A DNA stretch of 64,000 nt from Serratia quinivorans (GCF_946227985.1 NZ_CAMKGL010000001.1:62001-126000), one strand, 5' to 3'. Counted from the first letter of the stretch, positions 1 to 10,619 are shown. Made by a program: numbers and translations. The notes: generated from the sequence alone by a model not told the origin.

Positions 1-655
1 TGCGCACCACCTGCATATTTTGAATATCCAGCGAGCCGGCCTGCCAAAAACGGAGCTGGTCGAACACCAGTGGGTTCAACAGGGAAATCCCGGAGGTCAT
101 GCCTTCCAGCACCGCCGCCATCGCGACACCGGCCAGCGTCAGCCGCACCGGGTTGAGGCTGCTGCCGCCAAGAGCGCCGATCAGCGCCACCAGCAGTGCG
201 GCAAACATCGCGCCGGCAAAGGCGAACCACAAATATTGGCTGACGTCGACGGCACCAAAAAAGGTGATCCCCAGCACCACGGCAAAGCCTGCACCGGCGT
301 TAACCCCGAGAATGCCCGGATCGGCCAGTGGGTTGCGGGTGAGGGTTTGCATCAGCACGCCGGACAGGCCCAGCGCGATGCCTGCCAGAATGCCAACCAG
401 CGTACGTGGCAACCGGGCGTTGGTGATAATGGTGCAGTCCGCACCGCTACACTGGCCTTTCAGCGCCAGGATAACCGTGTCGAAGGGAATAGATTTAGCG
501 CCGAGTGACAGGCTGAGCAGCATAACGATCAGTAGCGCACCAACGGCAATCAGCAGGCCAAAAAGCCTGCGACGAAATGAACGGGAAGTGCCGCCAATCA
601 GACGCTCCTGGGGAGCAGGGACGGGCTGTGTGCCTGGGCGTGTAATCCGTAACAT
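1..655 (-). CDS. fepD: Ferric enterobactin ABC transporter permease FepD (partial, 3' end off window)
   Basis: Reading the minus strand from the ATG at 655 gives a protein beginning MLRITRPGT, followed by an Arg-rich stretch and then long hydrophobic segments typical of FecCD/BtuC-type permeases (LLIVMLLSLSLGAKSIPF; GLSGVLMQTLTRNPLADPG; GFAVVLG). The LMQTLTRNPLADP loop is a family hallmark. About 218 residues are present; the family is normally about 335, so the C-terminal third lies beyond the window edge. It forms half of the inner-membrane channel that imports ferric enterobactin with FepG, FepC and the binding protein FepB. It is divergent from entS, as in E. coli, across a Fur-controlled intergenic region. 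The annotation rests on similarity and on the ent/fep context. Confidence 0.93.
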   Translation of the reverse strand, partial: MLRITRPGTQPVPAPQERLIGGTSRSFRRRLFGLLIAVGALLIVMLLSLSLGAKSIPFDTVILALKGQCSGADCTIITNARLPRTLVGILAGIALGLSGVLMQTLTRNPLADPGILGVNAGAGFAVVLGITFFGAVDVSQYLWFAFAGAMFAALLVALIGALGGSSLNPVRLTLAGVAMAAVLEGMTSGISLLNPLVFDQLRFWQAGSLDIQNMQVVR

Positions 656-680
656 GCCAATCCATTATTTAATTGAATAT

Positions 681-704
681 AAATGAGTTTTATTATCATT
701 ATTG
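681..704. promoter_or_regulatory. Fur-box-like site between fepD and entS
   Basis: An AT-rich stretch with the core ttattatcattatt matches several half-sites of the Fur consensus (GATAATGATAATCATTATC). It lies 26 bp upstream of the fepD start, between the divergent fepD and entS genes, where E. coli also has a Fur-controlled bidirectional promoter. The match is imperfect. Confidence 0.55.
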
Positions 705-748
705 ATTGCTTTCATCTATGGTACCATGAGTCCCTTCGCTATTGCAGC

Positions 749-877
749 ATATACCCTTCATTCTTGAAGCTGCATCTGTGTTGGCCGCCTGCACTTACCC
801 CAATCACGTACTTCCGGTACGTTCCTGGGGATGCGCTTAGTTGCCGCCTTGATTCAACTCCAATTATTTTGGCTATA
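749..877. repeat. ERIC (IRU) palindromic repeat upstream of entS
   Basis: A sequence of about 129 bp starts with atacccttcattcttgaagc, has a central dyad (cgtacttccggtacg) followed by cctggggatgcg, and ends with caattattttggctata. This is the layout of the enterobacterial repetitive intergenic consensus. A second copy lies at 7792-7919. This one sits between the Fur-controlled region and the entS start codon, so it would be transcribed into the entS leader and could fold there. Confidence 0.85.
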
Positions 878-916
878 GACGCTGCCCCTTTTTCTTTGGT
901 TTTGGTGAGAAAGCTC

Positions 917-2185
917 ATGAGTAAGCCCTCTATTTTGCTTGATTTTGGCCTGCTTAAGACCAATGGCGCTTTTCGCGCCGTTTTTTGCGCGCGCTTTATT
1001 TCCATTTTAGCGCTGGGGTTGATGGCCATTGCGATCCCGGTGCAGATCCAGGCCTTGACCGGGTCGACGTTGCTGGTCGGGTTATCCGTAACGCTGGCGG
1101 GTAGCGGCATGTTTGCCGGTTTGCTGATGGGGGGCGTGCTGGCCGACCGCTACGAACGCCGTCGGCTGATATTGTTCGCCCGCTCCACCTGCGGCATTGG
1201 CTTTGTCGGCCTGTGCCTGAACGCCGCACTGCCTGCGCCTTCATTAACGCTGATTTACCTGCTGGCAGTCTGGGACGGCTTTTTCGGTGCGGTTGGCGTC
1301 ACGGCGCTGCTGGCGGCGACCCCGGCGTTGGTGGGGCGTGAAAATATTGTGCAGGCCGGGGCCATCAGCATGCTGACGGTGCGTTTTGGTTCGATCCTCT
1401 CTCCGGCGATTGGCGGGCTGGTGATTGCCAACGCCGGTGTGGCATGGAACTACGGTCTGGCCGCATTTGGCACCTTGCTGACGCTGATCCCGTTACTGCG
1501 TCTGCCACAGTTGCTGCCGCCCCCGCAGCCGCGTGAGCACCCGCTACGTGCGCTGGCCGGTGGCTTCGGTTTCCTGTTCCGCAACCGGGTGATTGGCATG
1601 GTGGCGCTGATCGGCGCGCTGTTGACCATGGCCAGTGCGGTGCGGGTGCTGTATCCGGCCATGTCCGGTATGTGGCAGGTCAGTGCGGCTCAGTTGGGCT
1701 TTATGTATTCCGCGGTGCCGCTGGGCGCAGCCATTGGCGCCTTTACCAGCGGCCGGGTGGCTCATGTCGCGCGTCCGGGCTGGATGATGCTGATGACGGC
1801 GATTGGCGCTTTTGTCGCTATCGGCCTGTTCGGTCTGATGCCGTGGTACGGTTTGGCATTGTTCTTCCTGGTGGTTTTCGGCTACCTGAGCGCGTTGAAC
1901 TCACTGCTGCAATACGGCTTGATCCAGAATCTGACGCCGGATGCGTTCCTCGGCCGCATCAATGGCCTGTGGACGGCGCAAAACGTGGTGGGTGATGCAC
2001 TGGGCGCGCTGCTGCTAGGGGCAATGGGGGCGTTTATGCTGCCGGCAATGACCTCCACCAGTTTTGGTTTTGGCGTGGCGCTGCTCGGCGTGGTGCTGGC
2101 TGTTGCGATGCGCGGTTTGCGTCAGGTGGGCAGTGGCGGGCAAGAAAGCGATCTCCAGCCCGCCGCGGATTCTACTGAGAAATAA
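917..2185 (+). CDS. entS: Enterobactin exporter EntS (MFS)
   Basis: A 422-residue major facilitator protein that carries newly made enterobactin across the inner membrane. Sequence signs: the MFS loop motif [12 protein letters not shown] near residue 75, the stretch [25 protein letters not shown], and [21 protein letters not shown] in the C-terminal half, all closely matching E. coli EntS. I chose the ATG at 917 ([15 protein letters not shown]) because it aligns with E. coli EntS. The open frame runs further upstream only through the ERIC repeat. The 3' end overlaps the convergent fepB gene by 14 bp. Expected to be Fur-repressed. Confidence 0.95.
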   Translation: MSKPSILLDFGLLKTNGAFRAVFCARFISILALGLMAIAIPVQIQALTGSTLLVGLSVTLAGSGMFAGLLMGGVLADRYERRRLILFARSTCGIGFVGLCLNAALPAPSLTLIYLLAVWDGFFGAVGVTALLAATPALVGRENIVQAGAISMLTVRFGSILSPAIGGLVIANAGVAWNYGLAAFGTLLTLIPLLRLPQLLPPPQPREHPLRALAGGFGFLFRNRVIGMVALIGALLTMASAVRVLYPAMSGMWQVSAAQLGFMYSAVPLGAAIGAFTSGRVAHVARPGWMMLMTAIGAFVAIGLFGLMPWYGLALFFLVVFGYLSALNSLLQYGLIQNLTPDAFLGRINGLWTAQNVVGDALGALLLGAMGAFMLPAMTSTSFGFGVALLGVVLAVAMRGLRQVGSGGQESDLQPAADSTEK

Positions 2186-3131
2186 ACTCCTTTTCCAACA
2201 GCGTCAGCAGGTTGCTGGCGCTGTAGTAATCGAGTCGGAAGGTGTCGCTGCCCAATGCGTAAACCCGCTTGTGCTGCACCGCCGGCAGGTCCGCCAGGAA
2301 AGGATTGGCCATCAGCCGCTGGACATCGCTGTCATTGTTGGCGAACAGCAGTAGCGTCTGGCCATTCAGCCCTTCCGCCAGGTTCTCACCGGCCAGTTGA
2401 ATAATGTCCTTGCGCATCCCCATGCTGCGGCTGTTTTTCAGCTTGGCCGGTAGCGTCGCCAGCGTAAAACCCAGCTGTTTGAGCATTTGCCCCTGGGAGG
2501 ATGCGGCGGTCCACAGGTTGGCAGATTTACCGTCGGCGTTGAAGACCAGGGCAGAAACCGGTTGTTCCGGCAGTTTCATACGCTGCTTCAGCGATTGTTC
2601 ACGCGCATTGAAATCACTGACGACTTTCTGTGCCTGGGCTTCATGGCCGGTAGCCTGGCCCAGTTCGAGTGCCAGTGCCTGCCAGCTTTTGTCGTCGTAA
2701 TTGACCACCAGCACCGGGGCAATGGCGGAGAGCTGATCGTACAGACGCAGGGCGGAATCGGCACCGGTAGCCGAGATGATAATCAGATCGGGTGCCTCAC
2801 CGGCAATGGTTTCTGCGTTGGGTTCGCCGATATACAGACGCTTAACGCCGCGCTGCGTCGCGATAGCGCTCCATTGATGGAAGAACCCTTGTGAGTCTGC
2901 AACCCGGTTGTTGGGAGTGGTTGCGCCACTGGCGACCACCGGGGCATCAATCGCCAGCAGGGTACCGGTAACGGTGACGCTGGTAGAAACGATGCGGGCA
3001 GGGGGGTGCGCGAGGGTCACGACGCCGTGTGAGGTTTCAATTTTACGCGGCCAACCGGCATCTGCGGCATGGGCCGTGCCAATCAGCATCAGCCCAAACA
3101 GCATCAGGTTGAAGACGGGGTTCTTCTTCAT
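2172..3131 (-). CDS. fepB: Ferric enterobactin periplasmic binding protein FepB
   Basis: 319 residues with an N-terminal signal peptide ([25 protein letters not shown], cleavage likely after HAADA or nearby) followed by a class III periplasmic binding fold. It delivers ferric enterobactin to FepDG. Supporting motifs: [21 protein letters not shown] and [22 protein letters not shown], as in FepB. It is divergent from entC, and its 3' end overlaps entS by 14 bp, so the two transcripts are antisense to each other at their ends. Confidence 0.93.
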   Translation of the reverse strand: MKKNPVFNLMLFGLMLIGTAHAADAGWPRKIETSHGVVTLAHPPARIVSTSVTVTGTLLAIDAPVVASGATTPNNRVADSQGFFHQWSAIATQRGVKRLYIGEPNAETIAGEAPDLIIISATGADSALRLYDQLSAIAPVLVVNYDDKSWQALALELGQATGHEAQAQKVVSDFNAREQSLKQRMKLPEQPVSALVFNADGKSANLWTAASSQGQMLKQLGFTLATLPAKLKNSRSMGMRKDIIQLAGENLAEGLNGQTLLLFANNDSDVQRLMANPFLADLPAVQHKRVYALGSDTFRLDYYSASNLLTLLEKEFISQ

Positions 3132-3153
3132 AACGCATTCCTTAGAAGTTAAA

Positions 3154-3178
3154 TAGTAATACTTATCATTTATATAAT
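3154..3178. promoter_or_regulatory. Fur-box-like site near the fepB start
   Basis: The sequence taatacttatcatttata lies 23-47 bp upstream of fepB and resembles overlapping Fur half-sites. With the stronger box at 3274-3293 it brackets the divergent fepB/entC promoter region. Confidence 0.45.
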
Positions 3179-3273
3179 GAAAACTGCTGATTTTATATCA
3201 CGATTATGAATGGAATAACTGTTTACATTTATTGACATAGAATATTCACGAGGGTAATTTAACGCGATTCAAT

Positions 3274-3293
3274 ACAAATGATAATCATTATTA
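3274..3293. promoter_or_regulatory. Fur box upstream of entC
   Basis: The core aatgataatcattat matches the Fur consensus without mismatch over 15 bases. It is 37 bp upstream of the chosen entC start, in the divergent fepB-entC intergenic region, and would repress entCEBA when iron is sufficient. Confidence 0.85.
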
Positions 3294-3329
3294 TACGGGT
3301 TATTGTTCATGATACGAAAGGGAGCACCG

Positions 3330-4538
3330 ATGAGCGTTACACTAAACAGTACCGGGCAAAAGAAGCCGCAGAGCAAGGATAGCGAACAACCTGCTGCAAA
3401 TGTGTCGCCGACCTCCGGCTTTTTCTTTACCTCTCCTTTCCGTAGCCTGAGCACCCAAGGCTGTTTCGCCAAAATTACCCTGCCGGCTCAGGGAGGGGAC
3501 CAGCTTAACGGCGAGTTCCAGCAGGCGGTACAACATGCTTTTGCCGAAGCCAGGCTGGCGGGGGTTAAAAACCCGGTACTGTGCGGCGCGATCCCGTTTG
3601 ACACTCATCAGCCCTCCGCGCTGTTTATTCCCCAACACACCCAGTGGTTTGAGCGCGATGCCTTTCTGGCAGGCTTAACCTCTCCGCAAGACGCGCTGCC
3701 GGAAATTATCCGCCAAAATGAAGTGCCTGCCCAGCAGCCCTTTATGCAGATGGTGGCGGATGCGGTGGAAGCGACCCGCGGTGACCAGTTGGATAAAGTG
3801 GTGCTGTCGCGCTTGCTGGAGATTGAAACCCGTGAGCCGGTAGACCGCCAGGCGTTGATGGCGCGGATCATCGCCCAGAATCCCCATGGCTTCCACTTCC
3901 ATGTCCCGCTGGAACAGGGGGCATTACTGGGAGCCAGCCCGGAATTGCTGTTACGCAAATCCGGCGCGCAGTTCTACTCCAACCCGCTGGCCGGTTCTGC
4001 CCGTCGTGATGCCGATCCGCAGCGGGATCTGGAGGTTAGTCAGCAGCTGTTGGTGTCAGAAAAAGATCGCTATGAGCACCAGTTTGTCACTGAAGGAATG
4101 CGCCAGGTGTTGGCCGATCGCTGCCGGTATCTGAATATTCCCACCGTTCCTGAATTATTGAGCACCACCACGCTGTGGCACCTGTCCACGCCTATCGACG
4201 GTGAAGCCGCCAGCCGCGCTGAAAATGCGCTGTCGCTGGCCTGCCTACTGCACCCGACACCGGCGCTGTGCGGTACGCCGACCGCGTTGGCGCATCAGGT
4301 GATCAAGCAGTTGGAGCCGTTCGATCGCGGCCTGTTTGGCGGCATCGTCGGCTGGTGTGACGCCGAAGGCAACGGTGAGTGGGTGGTGACCATCCGTTGT
4401 GGCACGGTGCAGGGCAATCAGGTGCGACTGTTTGCCGGTGCCGGCATTGTGCAAGACTCTTCGCCGGAATCCGAATGGCATGAAACCGGCACCAAACTCA
4501 GTACCATTTCGCGGGCGTTTGGCCTGAACCAAGGATAG
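3330..4538 (+). CDS. entC: Isochorismate synthase EntC
   Basis: 402 residues. Converts chorismate to isochorismate, the first committed step of 2,3-dihydroxybenzoate and enterobactin synthesis. The chorismate-binding domain shows [32 protein letters not shown] and [23 protein letters not shown], all characteristic of EntC/MenF enzymes. I prefer the ATG at 3330 (MSVTLNST), which follows a GGGAG ribosome-binding site; an in-frame ATG at 3309 lacks one. First gene of entCEBA, 8 bp ahead of entE. Confidence 0.96.
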   Translation: MSVTLNSTGQKKPQSKDSEQPAANVSPTSGFFFTSPFRSLSTQGCFAKITLPAQGGDQLNGEFQQAVQHAFAEARLAGVKNPVLCGAIPFDTHQPSALFIPQHTQWFERDAFLAGLTSPQDALPEIIRQNEVPAQQPFMQMVADAVEATRGDQLDKVVLSRLLEIETREPVDRQALMARIIAQNPHGFHFHVPLEQGALLGASPELLLRKSGAQFYSNPLAGSARRDADPQRDLEVSQQLLVSEKDRYEHQFVTEGMRQVLADRCRYLNIPTVPELLSTTTLWHLSTPIDGEAASRAENALSLACLLHPTPALCGTPTALAHQVIKQLEPFDRGLFGGIVGWCDAEGNGEWVVTIRCGTVQGNQVRLFAGAGIVQDSSPESEWHETGTKLSTISRAFGLNQG

Positions 4539-4546
4539 ACATTCCC

Positions 4547-6175
4547 ATGACCATTGCTTTTACCCCCTGGCCTGAGGCGTTAGCCCATCGCTATCGCGAA
4601 CGCGGCTATTGGATCGACCGGCCCCTGACCGACATCATCACTCGCCAGGAAAAAAATGACGCCATCGCGCTGATCGACCCGGAGCGCAGCCTGAGTTATC
4701 GGCGGCTTAATCAACTCTCCGATCGGTTGGCCGCTGCCCTGCAGCGCCGTGGCATTCAACGTGGAGATACTGCGCTGGTGCAGTTGGGCAACGTGGTCGA
4801 GTTCTATGTGACCTTCTTCGCGTTGTTGAAAATTGGCGTGGTGCCGGTGAACGCACTATTCAGCCATCAACGCAACGAACTGAACGCCTACGCCGTACAG
4901 ATCAAACCGGCATTGCTGATTGCCGACCGCCAGCATGGCCTGTTTGGCAACGACGAGTTTCTGACGGCATTTCGCGCCGAGCATCCTTCACTGCGCGTGG
5001 TGGCACTGCGCAGTCAGGACGGGGGCGAGCAGTCGCTGGCGGCCTGGCTGGAAGAGGACTGCGGTGACTTTGTCGCGACGCCAAGCCCGGCCGACCAGGT
5101 GGCGTTTTTCCAGCTTTCCGGTGGCAGCACCGGCACGCCAAAGCTGATCCCGCGGACCCACAACGATTACTACTACAGCATTCGCCGCAGCGTGGAAATT
5201 TGCCATTTCGATGTCGATACCCGCTACCTGTGCGCGCTGCCGGTCGCCCACAACTATCCGATGAGTTCCCCGGGCATCCTGGGTGTGTTTTATGGCGCCG
5301 GGCTGGTGGTGTTTGCCAGCGATCCGGATGCCGGACAATGTTTCCGTTTGATCGAGCAGCATCAGATTAACGTGACGGCGCTGGTGCCGCCGGCGGTGAC
5401 GCTGTGGCTGCAGGCGATTGAAGAGTGGGGCGGTTGCCAACAACTGGCCAGCCTTAAGCTGTTGCAGGTGGGCGGCGCCAAGCTGGGAGAAACCCTGGCA
5501 GCACGCATTCCGGCCGAGATCGGCTGCCAGTTGCAGCAGGTGTTCGGCATGGCGGAAGGCCTGGTGAATTACACCCGCCTGGACGATGACGACCAGCATA
5601 TCCTGACGACCCAGGGCTGCCCGATGTCGCCGGATGACGAGCTGTGGGTGGCTGACGAAGACGGCAACCCGCTACCGGTGGGGGAAACCGGGCGTCTGAT
5701 GACCCGTGGCCCTTATACCTTCCGTGGTTATTACCAAAGTCCGGAGCACAACGCCGCCGCCTTTGATAAGGACGGTTTCTACTGTTCCGGCGATTTGATC
5801 AGCCTGACCGAAGACGGCTATGTGAAGGTTGAAGGGCGACAGAAGGATCAGATTAACCGCGGTGGGGAAAAGATCGCTGCGGAAGAAATCGAAAACCTGT
5901 TATTGCGCCATCCGGAAGTGATCAATGCGGCGTTGGTGTCGATGCCGGACGAACTGATGGGTGAAAAAAGCTGCGCCTATATCATCGCGACCAGCGCGTT
6001 GAAGCCGGTGGTGTTGCGCCGCCATCTACGCGGCGAGGGCGTGGCCGAATTTAAATTACCCGATCGCTTTATACAGGTTGATACGCTGCCGCTCACCCCG
6101 GTTGGCAAAGTGGATAAAAAACTGTTGCGCCAACGCCTGGAGGCGCAACAACTGACTCTGGTCCAGGGAGAATAA
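4547..6175 (+). CDS. entE: 2,3-dihydroxybenzoate-AMP ligase EntE
   Basis: 542 residues, full length. An adenylate-forming enzyme that activates 2,3-dihydroxybenzoate with ATP and loads it onto the carrier domain of EntB. The AMP-binding P-loop is [15 protein letters not shown] (near residue 190). Also seen are [16 protein letters not shown], the YCSGDL core and the C-terminal catalytic lysine region [12 protein letters not shown]. Lies 8 bp after entC and 3 bp before entB in the operon. Confidence 0.97.
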   Translation: MTIAFTPWPEALAHRYRERGYWIDRPLTDIITRQEKNDAIALIDPERSLSYRRLNQLSDRLAAALQRRGIQRGDTALVQLGNVVEFYVTFFALLKIGVVPVNALFSHQRNELNAYAVQIKPALLIADRQHGLFGNDEFLTAFRAEHPSLRVVALRSQDGGEQSLAAWLEEDCGDFVATPSPADQVAFFQLSGGSTGTPKLIPRTHNDYYYSIRRSVEICHFDVDTRYLCALPVAHNYPMSSPGILGVFYGAGLVVFASDPDAGQCFRLIEQHQINVTALVPPAVTLWLQAIEEWGGCQQLASLKLLQVGGAKLGETLAARIPAEIGCQLQQVFGMAEGLVNYTRLDDDDQHILTTQGCPMSPDDELWVADEDGNPLPVGETGRLMTRGPYTFRGYYQSPEHNAAAFDKDGFYCSGDLISLTEDGYVKVEGRQKDQINRGGEKIAAEEIENLLLRHPEVINAALVSMPDELMGEKSCAYIIATSALKPVVLRRHLRGEGVAEFKLPDRFIQVDTLPLTPVGKVDKKLLRQRLEAQQLTLVQGE

Positions 6176-6178
6176 GTC

Positions 6179-7033
6179 ATGGCTATTCCAAAACTTAATG
6201 ATTACGCGTTGCCGACTCAGGCTGAACTGCCGACCAACAAAGTGAGCTGGACGGTGGAACCGCAGCGCGCTGCACTGTTGATCCATGATATGCAGCAGTA
6301 TTTCCTGAATTTCTGGGGTGAAGACAGCCCGTTGATCAAACAGGTGGTGGAGAATATCGCCAACCTGCGGCGTTACTGCAAATCACAGGGGATTCCGGTG
6401 TTTTATACCGCGCAGCCTAATCAGCAGAGCGATGAAGACCGTGCATTACTCAATGACATGTGGGGGCCGGGTCTGAATAAGCACCCGGAACAGCAGGCGG
6501 TGGTCGCCGCTCTGGCCCCGGAAGAAGACGATACGGTGCTGGTGAAATGGCGCTACAGTGCCTTCCACCGCTCACCACTACAGGAAATTCTGCAGGAGTC
6601 AGGGCGCGATCAGTTGATTATTTGTGGTGTCTACGCCCATATCGGCTGCATGACTACGGCGATTGACGCTTTCATGCGCAATATTCAGCCGTTTATGGTG
6701 GCTGACGGCCTGGCTGATTTCTCCCGCGAAGAGCATCTGATGGCGCTGCGTTATACCGCCGGTCGTTGTGGCCGCGTGGTGACCACCGCTGAACTGTTGC
6801 CGGGCATTGCCAGCAAGGCTGTGCTGCGCCAGCAAATCATGCCTTTCCTCGATGAAGACAGTGAAGAGATGGGCGACGATGAAAACCTGATCGACTACGG
6901 TCTGGATTCGGTTCGCATCATGGAGTTGGCGGCCCGCTGGCGTAAAATTCGTAGCGATATTGATTTTATCGCACTGGCCAAGAACCCGACCATCGATGGC
7001 TGGTGGACGCTGCTGTCGGAGGGAAAAGCCTGA
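6179..7033 (+). CDS. entB: Bifunctional isochorismatase / aryl carrier protein EntB
   Basis: 284 residues. The N-terminal isochorismatase domain (about 1-205; LLIHDMQQYF, WRYSAFHRSPLQ, YAHIGCMTTAIDAF) hydrolyses isochorismate. The C-terminal aryl carrier domain (about 215-284) contains the phosphopantetheine attachment serine in DYGLDSVRIMEL, Ser244. EntE loads dihydroxybenzoate here for use by EntF. The stop codon overlaps the entA start by one base. Confidence 0.97.
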   Translation: MAIPKLNDYALPTQAELPTNKVSWTVEPQRAALLIHDMQQYFLNFWGEDSPLIKQVVENIANLRRYCKSQGIPVFYTAQPNQQSDEDRALLNDMWGPGLNKHPEQQAVVAALAPEEDDTVLVKWRYSAFHRSPLQEILQESGRDQLIICGVYAHIGCMTTAIDAFMRNIQPFMVADGLADFSREEHLMALRYTAGRCGRVVTTAELLPGIASKAVLRQQIMPFLDEDSEEMGDDENLIDYGLDSVRIMELAARWRKIRSDIDFIALAKNPTIDGWWTLLSEGKA

Positions 7034-7791
7034 TGGAACAACGGGGCGATTTCGCCGGTAAGCAAGTCTGGGTCACTGGTGCCGGGGCCGGGATTGGCTT
7101 GGCAACGGCACTGGCGTTTGTGCAGGCCGGTGCCGAAGTGATTGGCTTCGATAAACATTTTGGCGAGCCGGAATACGCATTCCGCACCGAAGTGCTGGAT
7201 ATTGCCGACAGTGACGCGGTAGATCGGGTTTGTGGACGCTTGTTGGCGGAGCAGGGGGCGCTGGACGTGTTGGTCAACGGAGCCGGAATTCTGCGTATGG
7301 GGCTGGCAGATGAAACCAGCACCGCAGACTGGCTGGCTTGCCTGGCCGTCAATGCCGGTGGGGCATTTAATCTGTTCCGCCACGCTTTACCGGTATTCCG
7401 TCGCCAACGACGCGGTGCGATTGTCAGCGTGGCGTCTAACGCCGCGCATGTGCCGCGCGTCGGTATGGCGGCCTACTGTGCCTCCAAGGCGGCATTACGC
7501 AGCCTGTGCAACACCGTAGGGCTGGAAATGGCCCCTTATGGCGTACGATGCAACCTGGTTTCGCCAGGATCGACCAATACGCCCATGCAGCGCGGCATGT
7601 GGCAGGATGAAACCGGTGAGCAGAACACCATTAACGGTTTCCCGGAACAGTTCAAACTGGGCATTCCGTTGGGTAAAATTGCTCAGCCGCAGGAAATCGC
7701 CGATGCCATTTTGTTCCTGGCTTCCGATCGCGCCAGCCATATCACCATGCAGGATATTGTGATTGATGGTGGGGCGACGCTGGCGGCCTGA
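7033..7791 (+). CDS. entA: 2,3-dihydro-2,3-dihydroxybenzoate dehydrogenase EntA
   Basis: 252 residues, short-chain dehydrogenase. Oxidises dihydro-DHB to 2,3-dihydroxybenzoate with NAD. The cofactor-binding motif is TGAGAGIG near residue 14, and the catalytic YxxxK is YCASK. The ATG at 7033 overlaps the entB TGA by one base, giving translational coupling. Last gene of the operon here: the thioesterase entH (ybdB), which follows entA in E. coli, is absent and an ERIC repeat begins one base after the stop. Confidence 0.96.
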   Translation: MEQRGDFAGKQVWVTGAGAGIGLATALAFVQAGAEVIGFDKHFGEPEYAFRTEVLDIADSDAVDRVCGRLLAEQGALDVLVNGAGILRMGLADETSTADWLACLAVNAGGAFNLFRHALPVFRRQRRGAIVSVASNAAHVPRVGMAAYCASKAALRSLCNTVGLEMAPYGVRCNLVSPGSTNTPMQRGMWQDETGEQNTINGFPEQFKLGIPLGKIAQPQEIADAILFLASDRASHITMQDIVIDGGATLAA

Positions 7792-7919
<128 letters not shown>

Positions 7920-7941
7920 GACTATTTGTTATTATGACCAT

Positions 7942-7967
7942 AAGGCGCTGCTTGCAGTGCCTTTTTT
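7942..7967 (+). terminator. Probable terminator of the entCEBA operon
   Basis: Hairpin (aaggcgctg / cagtgcctt) with the loop cttg-like, followed by a run of T. Lies just beyond the ERIC repeat, 150 bp after entA. Confidence 0.65.
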
Positions 7968-8023
7968 ATTGGTGTAGCAAGGGAGGGTTATAGGTGTTTT
8001 GAATTGTTCCGGACGACAGATGC

Positions 8024-8051
8024 GAAAAAAGCGCCCAAAGGCGCTTTTTTC
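8024..8051 (-). terminator. Terminator of the tRNA-Val/tRNA-Lys operon
   Basis: Symmetrical hairpin aaaaaagcgcc / ggcgctttttt, able to work in both directions. On the minus strand it lies immediately after tRNA-Lys, the last gene of that cluster. Confidence 0.8.
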
Positions 8052-8056
8052 TGTAT

Positions 8057-8132
8057 TGGTGGGTCGTGCGGGATTCGAACCTGCGACCAATTGATTAAAA
8101 GTCAACTGCTCTACCAACTGAGCTAACGACCC
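8057..8132 (-). tRNA. lysV: tRNA-Lys (anticodon TTT)
   Basis: 76 nt including an encoded CCA. The acceptor stem GGGTCGT pairs with ACGACCC, the D-arm is TAGCTCAGTTGGTAGAGC, the anticodon loop CTTTTAA gives UUU, and the T-arm is GGTTCGAATCC. Fourth gene of a Val-Val-Val-Lys cluster next to gltX, the same arrangement as E. coli valU-valX-valY-lysV. Confidence 0.97.
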
Positions 8133-8139
8133 GCAGAAG

Positions 8140-8215
8140 TGGTGGGTGATGACGGGCTCGAACCGCCGACCCCCTCCGTGTAAAGGAGATGCTCTACCAA
8201 CTGAGCTAATCACCC
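8140..8215 (-). tRNA. tRNA-Val (anticodon TAC)
   Basis: 76 nt with encoded CCA. The acceptor GGGTGAT pairs with ATCACCC, and the anticodon loop TTTACAC region gives UAC. Third of three tRNA-Val genes in transcription order, 7 nt before tRNA-Lys. Confidence 0.97.
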
Positions 8216-8254
8216 ACTTCAGAACTTCCGGGTACTGCCAAACAAGAGAATGAG

Positions 8255-8330
8255 TGGTGGGTGATGACGGGCTCGAACCGCCGACCCCCTCCGTGTAAAG
8301 GAGATGCTCTACCAACTGAGCTAATCACCC
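8255..8330 (-). tRNA. tRNA-Val (anticodon TAC)
   Basis: Identical in structure to the copy at 8140-8215 (acceptor GGGTGAT/ATCACCC, anticodon UAC, encoded CCA). Second of three in transcription order. Confidence 0.97.
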
Positions 8331-8370
8331 TCATTCTTCTCATTTCTTACTGCTTTACTGCTCAACAAGA

Positions 8371-8446
8371 TGGTGGGCGATGACGGGCTCGAACCGCCGA
8401 CCCCCTCCGTGTAAAGGAGATGCTCTACCAACTGAGCTAATCGCCC
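8371..8446 (-). tRNA. tRNA-Val (anticodon TAC), acceptor-stem variant
   Basis: 76 nt with encoded CCA. It differs from the other two copies in the acceptor stem: GGGCGAT pairs with ATCGCCC, so a T-A pair is replaced by C-G on both strands of the stem. First tRNA of the cluster; its start lies about 290 bp from the divergent gltX. Confidence 0.97.
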
Positions 8447-8738
8447 CGTCTTGTTGGAGTCGCATTATAGGGATAGTTGAAAGTGAGTCAACGGTTTTTA
8501 AAATGATTTCAATCGTTCGCCGCAAATTTAAACAGGATGCGATATTTATCGCCTGCAATGTCGAATCTTTGCACATTGTTATGCGTAAAGCGCCGCAGAG
8601 ATGATGAAATCAGCCATGGCAATATCGTGTCAGCGTTGAGGAATTAGCGCGTGGTGGTACAATGTTGCCCACTTTTTTAAATTCCGAGCAATCGTCGGCA
8701 ACCGCCGACACGCGTTGCGTAATAAGGCAGTGAACCCA

Positions 8739-10148
8739 ATGAAAATCAAAACCCGTTTTGCACCGAGCCCAACCGGCTATCTTCACGTCGGTGGTGCCCG
8801 TACTGCGCTTTACTCCTGGTTGTTCAGCCGCCATGCGGGCGGTGAGTTCGTTCTGCGTATCGAAGATACCGACCTGGAACGCTCAACCCAGGACGCTATC
8901 GACGCAATTATGGATGGCATGAACTGGTTAAACCTGGATTGGAATGAAGGCCCGTACTTCCAGACCAAGCGTTTTGACCGCTATAACGCGGTGATTGACG
9001 ACATGCTGGTGCAGGGTACCGCCTATAAATGCTATTGCTCGAAGGAACGTCTGGAAGCGCTGCGTGAAAAGCAGATGGAAAACGGCGAAAAACCGCGTTA
9101 CGACGGCCACTGCCGCGACAGCCAGTGCAGCCATACCGATGACGAACCACACGTGGTGCGTTTCCGTAACCCGCAGGAAGGCTCGGTTATCTTCGATGAC
9201 AAGATCCGCGGCCCGATCGAATTCAGCAACCAGGAGCTGGATGACCTGATCATCCGTCGCACCGACGGTTCACCAACTTATAACTTCTGCGTAGTAGTAG
9301 ATGACTGGGATATGGAAATCAGTCATGTGATCCGCGGCGAAGACCACATCAATAACACCCCGCGCCAGATCAACATTCTGAAAGCGCTGGGTGCGCCGGT
9401 ACCGGAATACGCCCACGTTTCGATGATCCTCGGTGACGACGGTAAAAAACTGTCTAAACGTCATGGTGCGGTAGGGGTGATGCAGTACCGTGACGACGGC
9501 TACCTGCCGCAGGCGCTGCTGAACTATCTGGTGCGTCTGGGCTGGTCTCATGGCGACCAGGAAATCTTCTCTATTGATGAGATGAAAGAGTTCTTTACCC
9601 TGGAAGCGATCAACAAATCCGCCAGTGCCTTCAATACCGAGAAGCTGCAGTGGCTGAACCACCATTACATTAACCATATGCCGGCCGAAGAAGTGGCAGT
9701 GCACCTGGCATGGCATGTTGAGCAACTGGGTATCGAAACTCGTAATGGCCCTGAACTGAAAGATATCGTTAAGCTGCTGGGCGAGCGCTGCAAAACGCTT
9801 AAGGAAATGGCCGAGTCTTGCCGTTACTTCTACGAAGACTTCAGCGAGTTCGACGCTGACGCGGCCAAGAAACACCTGCGTCCGGTTGCTCGTCAGCCAC
9901 TGGAAGCGGTGCGCGCCAAACTGGCCGCTATCACCGCCTGGACGCCGGAAAACGTGCATGACGCCATTCAGGGCACGGCAGATGAGCTGGGCGTAGGTAT
10001 GGGCAAGGTAGGAATGCCGCTGCGCGTGGCGGTTACCGGCGCCGGTCAGTCACCGGGTATGGATGTGACCGTTCATGCCATCGGTCAGGCCCGTTCTCTG
10101 CAGCGTATTGACCTGGCGCTGGCTTACATTGCCGGGCGTGAAGCTTAA
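8739..10148 (+). CDS. gltX: Glutamyl-tRNA synthetase GltX
   Basis: 469 residues, class I aminoacyl-tRNA synthetase that charges tRNA-Glu. The HIGH-like motif is in [21 protein letters not shown] near the N terminus, and the KMSKS-like motif is [16 protein letters not shown]. The zinc-binding insertion has [13 protein letters not shown] and a later H-C-R-D-S-Q-C-S-H stretch. I chose the ATG at 8739 ([11 protein letters not shown]), which matches E. coli exactly; the in-frame ATG at 8715 does not. Flanked by tRNA genes on both sides, as in E. coli. Confidence 0.98.
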   Translation: MKIKTRFAPSPTGYLHVGGARTALYSWLFSRHAGGEFVLRIEDTDLERSTQDAIDAIMDGMNWLNLDWNEGPYFQTKRFDRYNAVIDDMLVQGTAYKCYCSKERLEALREKQMENGEKPRYDGHCRDSQCSHTDDEPHVVRFRNPQEGSVIFDDKIRGPIEFSNQELDDLIIRRTDGSPTYNFCVVVDDWDMEISHVIRGEDHINNTPRQINILKALGAPVPEYAHVSMILGDDGKKLSKRHGAVGVMQYRDDGYLPQALLNYLVRLGWSHGDQEIFSIDEMKEFFTLEAINKSASAFNTEKLQWLNHHYINHMPAEEVAVHLAWHVEQLGIETRNGPELKDIVKLLGERCKTLKEMAESCRYFYEDFSEFDADAAKKHLRPVARQPLEAVRAKLAAITAWTPENVHDAIQGTADELGVGMGKVGMPLRVAVTGAGQSPGMDVTVHAIGQARSLQRIDLALAYIAGREA

Positions 10149-10177
10149 GGCTGATAGTTTCCCTGCCTGTTAATAAC

Positions 10178-10211
10178 AAAGCCCCGTGGAGCAATCCCGG
10201 GGCTTTTTTTA
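10178..10211 (+). terminator. gltX terminator
   Basis: Stem aaagcccc(g) / cggggcttt with the loop tggagcaatc, followed by seven T. Lies 30 bp after the gltX stop. Confidence 0.88.
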
Positions 10212-10407
10212 TCGGTTGCTTGATGGCGAATTTCTGGTGCGTCGTGCCAGGGTCATAGTTTGGGTCATTATGCTCAATTTTTAGCAGCAAACGCGCTGAT
10301 TTGGCGGCTTTTTCAGCGCTTGAAGCAGGAATGCAATTTAGCCGTTGACAGCTTAGAGTGGGTTTCATATTATGCGCCCCGTTCACAGGATTTTGTGATT
10401 GTGGATT

Positions 10408-10483
<76 letters not shown>

Positions 10484-10543
10484 ACCTTTATCTCAGAAAG
10501 GTTGGGGAATACCGTAACGCCGGTTAAAGCGTACCACTTTTGT

Positions 10544-10619
<76 letters not shown>

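Noticed and set aside
683-916. Upstream extension of entS by 78 codons
   Set aside because: It crosses the ERIC repeat and has no similarity to exporter proteins; the ATG at 917 matches E. coli EntS.
7932-8315. 127-residue minus-strand frame over the tRNA cluster
   Set aside because: It runs through three tRNA genes and repeats itself with them; not a protein.
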